NCBI GenBank assembly: GCA_022457065.1
Contig: JAJGBQ010000001.1
Span: 2,790,001-2,854,000, forward strand
Length of the DNA stretch: 64,000 nucleotides
Direction of reading: 5' to 3'
DNA from: Curvularia sp. ZM96
Taxonomy: Eukaryota; Ascomycota; Dothideomycetes; Pleosporales; Pleosporaceae
The notes beneath the pieces are model-generated. The model was not told the DNA's origin. It saw only the letters and a program-made list of their open reading frames with translations, and ran no database searches. Position numbers and translations under genes: made by a program. Below, piece by piece: positions 57,236 to 64,000 of the stretch (positions within the stretch are counted from its first letter, which is position 1; each line of letters begins with the position of its first letter).

Positions 57236-58692
57236 CACGCTTGATAGCATATTTTCTCTTCTCAGTCAGATTCTTGGAAAAGTTGCTCGATACCGTGAGC
57301 AAAACACCTCGTTCGATAAGAAGCTAAAGAAGGGAGCGAAAAAGAGGTGACCATCACCGGTCTATTCTGTACCCCTCTCTTTATACTACATTTCCGTATC
57401 CACTGCATGTGGGCACGCCCAGCCTTGTGCTCATCGTTACCCCAGATTCCTGGCGGTAATCGTGCGCATTTTCCCATCAACCTGACGCAATCTCGTCTTG
57501 AATTTCTCCGTGAATTGATTAGCGGGTCCCGCTCACAATCTCCCCGAACCGCATGCCCCATCCGTCAGCCCGAGAATCTGTCTGCACGGGAAAAACACGG
57601 GTAAAGCTGCCAATATCGCAAAACTGTGTAAGGAGGGTAGTGAGAGGGTTGCGCAGTAGGTGGAACACCGGGAGTCAAATGGGAGGTGGTAGAAAAGAGC
57701 CGTATAAATTGGGCCTAGGGCTCCACGTAACTTCCGGTGGTTGATGATGCCAGGGGTGATGGGTTATTTGTGTTAGCGTGGAATGTTATTAACCCCGATT
57801 GTTTAAAACGGAAAGATGTTTCAAGGAGGGGAGGGGCATTTGCGCCAGTCAGGTGGTTTGTTTTATCGCTGCTCTCGACTGCAGGGTTGATCGTGCCAAG
57901 ATGATGAGTCGGTAGGACTTTAGATGAGCGCCGTTTTCTGAAGTCGGAATAGAATATGATACAACAAGTTTTGATACCGTTGCTAGAACTGCTGATACAT
58001 GATTGACGACTAGAACGCATCTGTCGCGCTGACGTCATGTTGCCCAGAACAGGCACTTTGCCAGCACCATATAGGTCCATAACTTCTCGATATTGCACCC
58101 CTACCTGGCCTTCTGCCTTACAAACTTACTGCCGACCATGCTCCTCACTCGCTACCTTCCTTGAATCGTTCTTCGTGCGAACCAATGCAGAGAGTAGGGT
58201 CCTCTATTTAGACTAAGATCTTGATCCAATATAAAACATCCAAATTTGTTTGCACCTAGACAGCACTCTCTCTTAATAAGGTTCGCTTCGCCTGCTCAAG
58301 GCTCATTTTGCAGCCTCAACGACATCTAACGCATTTCATACCAGATGGATGAAGAAGAACCAAGAGTACCATATAGCTACTAAAATAGCTTTGTGTCTAG
58401 TCATCACACCTACTCTACTGCGTTCACAGTTGGTCGTTTAGTCAATCTCCTCACGTGACGGTTGTACTATTCCGAGCTGATGCTATTGTTCTCTTGGGGG
58501 AAAAAATCCACTTCCGTTATTTAAAGACCGTTTTTCAGCTTACGCACTTCACATTGAAGCAGTCAAAGTTTTGGCTATATATGGACTTATATTCGACTAC
58601 GACGTATATCTTCTCACTCAAAAAGGTGCCTCACTCTCAACTCTCCATCGCCCCAAACCAAATGGTTTCTTCACACCAACCCCACTAACTAC
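57236..58692 (-). other. Intergenic between tandem minus-strand genes
   Basis: 1.46 kb with no recognisable gene. It contains the TRS130 3' end region and the SGNH hydrolase promoter. Confidence 0.5.
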
Positions 58693-61600
58693 CTAGACCC
58701 CCGCCCCACTACTCTCCAGCCAAACCACGCTCCTCAAACTACCAGTCCCCATATCCCCAACTCCAACCGTACTACTCCTCACATCCTCCACCACCATAAC
58801 CGCATCCCCGAAGCTCAAATTATCCGTCTCAGAGTTCAAAATCTCCATTTGCTCTTCGCCTTTAGCTTTTTCCGCTTTTGGCTTGAGCCTCGCTCGGATG
58901 TCGATATTGGGTAAGAGCGTGTTTCCAGGTCGGAGTGGTATGAGGACGATGGGCCATTCGTGCTCCTGGTCTTCTGTGGCGGAAAAGTGGGCGCGACGTT
59001 GGCCGGCGACGAGCCATACATCTGGATGTGCGTCGATGGTGTAGACGAAATCGATTGGATCGGTGGGATCGTCTAGGTTGGCAGCGGAGACGAGGCTGGA
59101 AGAGGAGGCCCAGCGGCGGGTATGCGAAATGCGCAGGGTGGTCATGAGAGGCTGGCCAATGGTTGCAATGGGAGGATGAGCGGCGGTAGAGGGTGAACTC
59201 AGTGTAAGAGAGGCTGTGTGCAGGATGTGTGTTTGCGGAATGGATACTGTGATTATCATGCGCCGTGGTGGGTTGGGCGATGGAGGGGCAATAACACGAT
59301 GTCTGGCATTCGGCGAGGCATCTTTCTCAAGAGAGACTACCCTGTTTTTCTGTAGCCATATATTAGTACCTGTAGGATGACCGACGCTCTGAATTACTCA
59401 CTTCATGCCATTTTTGCAGCCATGTCTGCGTCTCGTCACGGATGACAGGTGGTAGGCTCTCAAGACAGTCGGCCCATCCCATGTCCTCAAATGCTCCAAG
59501 GTCAAGACGTCCAAGTAACGCCATCTTTTCATACTGCTGTGGCAGAATGCCATGTTCGAGATGGCTGATGAAGGACTCAGTCAGCAGGCGAGCCAAACGA
59601 TGAACTGGGCTGTTTTCCACAGCCTCTGCAAACAGCTTCCGCATACGATCCAGTACATCCTCGTTGAGACAACGGTACGTGACAGACAGTGATAGACTGC
59701 CAGTCGTACTGATCCGGCTTCTTCGCTTCTGCGCAGCATCCATAGTCTTCTTAACAACTTTGTATGTGACCGCCACTGGTTGTTTTGGGAACACGTGGAG
59801 TGATTCCTTCGGTTGCTTGGGTGCATGAACATCAAACTCCTCGGAGCCTTCTAGAGAAACGCCCAAAAGCTCTAGTGGTATAAGGTTGGCAGTCTTGATG
59901 TTGAATTTTGAGAACAAGGACTTGCTCTTGAAATGATCGTGTACATTGACGTCCAGTGGTAATTCGACGGGAATGACAAAGGACGAGGTGTACTGGAACT
60001 GGCCACTTTCGGTGCTATAGTCAACGTCAATCTTGACAGTAAGGTCCTGCAAGATGGTTTCCATATCATAAGGCACTTTCAGCGTTGCTGAGGACTCAGC
60101 CGCCATCTCTCCAATCGTGATGACACCAGGAGTCTGCTTGCTGTCTTCGAGCTTGATGTCACCCGCCTCTACAGTCGCATCTGCTGTGCGCAGCCGCAAC
60201 CCTGCAGAAGCAGACTTAAGACGGATGTCTGCCCGTGTTATCGCATTCCAGCCACTGGAGAACTCGACCTCGATATGACGTGGCTTGTCGATATTGATCA
60301 AATGTGAGAGATAGATGCGGGCTTGGAAAGCTTCGCTGCGTGGAAAGCACAGAATCCTGGCCTTCTTGGCTGCTTTGAGCGAATGCGCAGACACGGACGT
60401 GATGATACCGAGAGGCGTTGTCGCTTCAGTTTTTTGGAGGGGTTCGTGCAGGAATACGATGCGCTTCGCCTCCAACACGATCCTATCTACCATGTATGGC
60501 CCAATAGTATTCACCTGCAACTAGTTAGCTATGTATGTAAAGGAACAGCAGATCACATACATTGCAGCCGATCCACATGCGATTCAAGCCCTTTTTGAGC
60601 TGGACTGTTCCAATCTCCTCAAGCCATATATCTTTGGCCTGGTTAGAAACTGCGCTGACCAGTCTGATCTTAGCTGCCCGAATTTCAACCTCGTCTTCAA
60701 GTAGATGTTTGAATTGGAGGCGCAGTTGGAACCCGTCCTTGTCATCGTAGTGCCGCACATAGGGCTCGACGGAAATGTCGCTGAAGTACTTGGCCATCTG
60801 AACCGTAACATCATAAGGCAACTGCTGTGAGTAGCCAACAATCTCGTGAAATACATCAGTCGTATCCACATTATCATCGTTTAACCATGCTTGAGAATAG
60901 ACACTCGTGAGGTTTGCAGCGCTGATTCGTTTTGACGAGCTCTTGGACGTCATCCGACTCGCTGCCGACTTGGCCAGCAAATCCAGTACTGTGCGAACGT
61001 ATTCGTCTTTTCGGTTGAGTTTCTTCAGGCAGCGGGCATGCATCTTGAGCATGGTAGCCTCGACAGTATTCCACCTACTTTCCGCGAAATACGAGGCCAT
61101 GCGTCCAAAGTATGTTGCTGCTGCGGCAAAATCACCAAGCTCGCTGTCCTATGTAAGAACAAGCCATCAACAGCTTTACATAAAAGTGAACTCACAATTT
61201 AAGAGCAGCTAGGTCTCCGAGTACTGTCTCGGCCGATTTGTTCTGACCTGCAGCCATGTAATGCTTGACGATAAGATCACTCAGGGTCTGGTTGGAGGTC
61301 AGCGCTGAGGACGAACTTTCATATCATATTACGCACCTCGTAGAATTGCCTGAACTGCTGGAGCGACGACATTGCCGTGAGCAGAGCTGCTGCAGATATA
61401 CCAAGACGTGACTTCTCAAGCTCAGCATCTGATTTGGTCTTGGAAGCTTCCTGCTCTGCCGCACGCTCCGCCTCCTCTTCTTCATCCAGGCTCACATCTG
61501 TCAGCTCTTCTTTCTCGTTCAAAGAAGCGACAACAGCATTCCAGCCGATGTTCCAACCCATGTTCTTGCCTGCATGCTCAAGCAACCTTCTTTGGATTGC

Positions 61601-63582
61601 GAGAAGCTGTGCTCTTGTGCCAGCTAGTTCCTGCAAGCCGTTCTTGGCGGAAGGAATAGTACTGGGTTGCCCAGCGGCCGGGCGGTCATGATACTGGCCA
61701 TTCTCGAACACTACTTGGGCACCTGGTGCAGTTTGCGCATATGGCGCATCGGTCGTAGACCGATTCAAAGAAGATGATCGAGAAGGGTGCTTTGGATCAG
61801 AGCTTTTCGACTTGGAGTCCTTGCCGCGACCACTAAAGGACCGGCTCTTTCCTGCGGCGACCGCAGATTTATCCCTACTCAGCCTGTCAGATGGAAGAGA
61901 CGATGTCGACGTCTCGCGCAACACCTGCTCCAAGGCAGCGAATGTCCACGACCGAACAACGTTCTCAACGAAGTAATCCTCAAAAGTTGTCTCATGTGCT
62001 TTTGCTCTGAATGCAGGAATTAGCATAGACCAAGACAAACGTGCTTGTACTTACCCATTGAGTAGGTCGTCCCGCAACAGCCTTCCAGCGAACGTGATAA
62101 AATGCAACGCACGCGTACAAAGGTCAGCCAGCGAGAAAAGATCTTCTGAATCTTGAGTCGGAGCACTCGACTTCATACCAATGGCGCTGTCATCAGTCGA
62201 TTGCTGAATAACGCCAGCATTGGGCCGGGGCTTCAGCGTAAGCGCAAGATCTGAGCGCGCCGAGATTGAGTTTCCGAGCCTCAGAAGCAAGGCCATCTGA
62301 CGAGCGAAGATGTACAGTCTAAAGTCAAAGACCGAGATGTTGTTAGCAAGGATAAGGCCACGATAATCCTTTCTCAAGGCGTTAATCGGTCTATCGTCGT
62401 GGATAGCCGATGCAGAGGTGACGGTGACGTCTTTTCCCTGTTGCTTCGAAAGCTCTGCCGCTTTTTGGTAGATATCGTCTGAATGGTCAAGGAGAACGCT
62501 TCCTTGGGCTTGCTCGCTCGACTGGTCACGAATCACACTATCGAGACCGATCGAGAGCTCGTCGTACACCAGCAGAGCATCCTCAACCAAACCCACGCTC
62601 TCAAAGCCTCTCGCAAGACCCTCCTTCAGGATAAAGAATGTGTTGAAGTTCCAGCCAGGGAAAGAGCGCTGAGCGTCATTCTTTCGAATATCTTCTTCAT
62701 ATTGACTCACACGAAGATCGAAAGAAAGAAGTATGAGCACCTTGAACCTAGTTATGACATCTTGCCAAGCTCGGTCCTGCTCCTGAGGGCCCTCACTAAT
62801 TACCGGAGAACTGGCAGGTGGTGGAGCAGGAAGCATATGTGGTGGAACTCTTTCCTTAGGCACTCGTATCTGAGCAACCCGGTCAGGTGCCGACTTGGAC
62901 GAGACATTGAAGTCGGCACGCAGTTTCTCGAGTAGCGTTGTCGTCCCGCGAGTCCATCTGGAAGCCGGTCCAGATTTTTCTTTCTCGCCTGTTGCCGTAC
63001 TTGAAGATCCATGAGTCTGGTTTGCTGCAGACGTGTTAGGAAGCACAACATGCAGAATCATCCATTCGAATGCATCATGGTTTTCCTGGGTGTTTGCCGT
63101 GCTACTCTGAGAAGGCGGCGTATGTTCCTTGACCCATTCACGGACCTGTTTACGTGCTGTTGACTTGTACGTATCAGAGTCATCGCATCTCAACAGATAA
63201 ATCTTAAGATAGGGAGTTTGGCGCAGGCCAGGGATCTGATGTCGTCTCTCTTTCTCTTTGTTAGGTCCCCTGAAGGTCTCTTGCGCGGTCTTTTGGGCAT
63301 ACCTTGTCCTGGTGCTGAGGTCGACGGCGCCGCACCCGCAGCTTGAGCTGATTCTGGACTGGGCACAAGGTCGACATGCAGCGAGTCTATTGACCTCAAT
63401 GGCCTGGTTGGGGCTTTCCAATGCAAGTTGCGAAGGGGAAGCCGTGCCGCCAAGTCTTGTTGAATCAATCCAAAGACGCCAGAGGGGTCATGGTACTCGA
63501 CTGTAAAGAGTAAGTGGTGTTACGAGGAGAGCGACCAGGGTGTGTGCGCACCCGTCACTTTTGAGCTGGATAGCCCGTCCAT
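58693..63582 (-). CDS. TRS130: TRAPPII subunit Trs130 (TRAPPC10)
   Basis: Eight exons (63582..63552, 63500..63303, 63255..62055, 62006..61337, 61287..61196, 61143..60561, 60514..59402, 59349..58693; seven introns of 46-52 nt) give 1514 residues. The N-terminus SSSKVTVEYHDPSGVF...LAARLPLRNLHWKAPTRPLR is the hallmark of fungal Trs130/HypA. Further blocks include RRHQIPGLRQTPYLKIYLLRCDDSDTYKS (split here), LARGFESVGLVEDALLVYDEL, and LGDFAAAATYFGRMASYF. The last exons are beta-rich and carry the conserved C-terminal domain ending in GSLRSVVWLESSGAGV. In TRAPPII the protein stimulates Rab11/Ypt31 activation at the late Golgi and is needed for polar growth. An upstream in-frame ATG at 63663 would add 27 residues; I prefer 63582 because known members begin close to SSSKVT. 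Confidence 0.95.
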
Positions 63583-64000
63583 CACCGTAGGCTCGGCTGG
63601 GGTTTGCCTAGAAGCATCCTCTGCGGCACCCAGGGCTGGCGTATCATTTCCAGCCACACTCATGAAATACGCACGCGGCCGAAACACTAGAGACGATTGA
63701 CGAATTACTGTGCGCAATGACGCTTGTTGATTTCTGCGGGATATAGATGCCGGTCGAGATGAAGGCTGCACCTTGGATACCTCACCGCACCGCTAGCTAG
63801 CTTGTGTCGGTTCTAGCTCCTGGCATCGCCCCACAAGGTCACGTGCAACCATCACCGGTAATGCAGCCCGTCTGAGCCACCACGAGTTGACCGGTGAGTG
63901 GCAAATATTGGACATACTATTGGTTGACCTTTTTTTCATCGCTATGCTTGATTTGCTCGATTCTAAGCGATGCCTCGTGGTATGCCTCACAGGGGTTTTC
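63583..64000. other. TRS130 upstream region to the window edge
   Basis: The first 81 bp are open in the TRS130 frame and may be its N-terminus if the ATG at 63663 is used. The rest holds its promoter. No further gene start was recognised before the right edge. Confidence 0.45.

Overview
ORGANISM. The window is nuclear DNA of a filamentous ascomycete. Genes carry short spliceosomal introns (44-73 nt, GTRNGY donors, YAG acceptors). The gene content is fungal: a chitin-synthase export factor, a STRIPAK subunit, a HET-domain protein, a rhodopsin-like receptor and TRAPPII Trs130. The overall flavour suggests Dothideomycetes, probably Pleosporales, but that is inference from remembered family resemblance, not a search. 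I saw no rRNA, convincing tRNA, CRISPR array or intact transposon. LAYOUT. 0-17.5 kb is a dense housekeeping block: the N-terminus of a sugar transporter running off the left edge, a Chs7-family membrane protein, TFIIH subunit Ssl1, a FAH-family hydrolase, the bHLH factor Cbf1, the STRIPAK protein Far11 and a cytochrome b2-type FMN dehydrogenase. 17.5-25.9 kb is gene-poor and holds only a small DnaJ-type zinc-finger gene plus simple repeats. 25.9-38 kb is accessory: a rhodopsin-like receptor, an intracellular GH43 glycosidase, a secreted DUF1996 protein, and a head-to-head APH-kinase/F-box pair. 38-50.5 kb looks like a specialised-metabolism and self-recognition neighbourhood: MFS transporter, SDR, a broken cytochrome P450, a large HET protein, an unrecognised polytopic membrane protein and an unusual terpene synthase. 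50.5-57.3 kb holds a secreted bicupin oxalate decarboxylase, a DUF1275 membrane protein, a GPI-type protein with two His/Cys metal-binding motifs, and a secreted SGNH hydrolase. 58.7-63.7 kb is an eight-exon TRS130 gene. HOW IT FITS. The housekeeping genes serve unrelated core processes: transcription/repair, cell-fusion signalling, wall synthesis and trafficking. The 38-50 kb block is the best candidate for something unusual. It combines a terpene synthase with two long insertions and an N-G-D second metal motif, a P450 whose haem cysteine codon has become tyrosine, and an SDR/MFS pair, with a HET gene between them. This may be a decayed or partly active terpenoid locus. Other points worth attention are the duplicated CEPHGDHWHC motif and a mitochondrial-looking leader cut off from its only upstream ATG by an in-frame stop. 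Exon boundaries were worked out by hand from splice signals and reading-frame continuity; every multi-exon model given sums to a whole number of codons.
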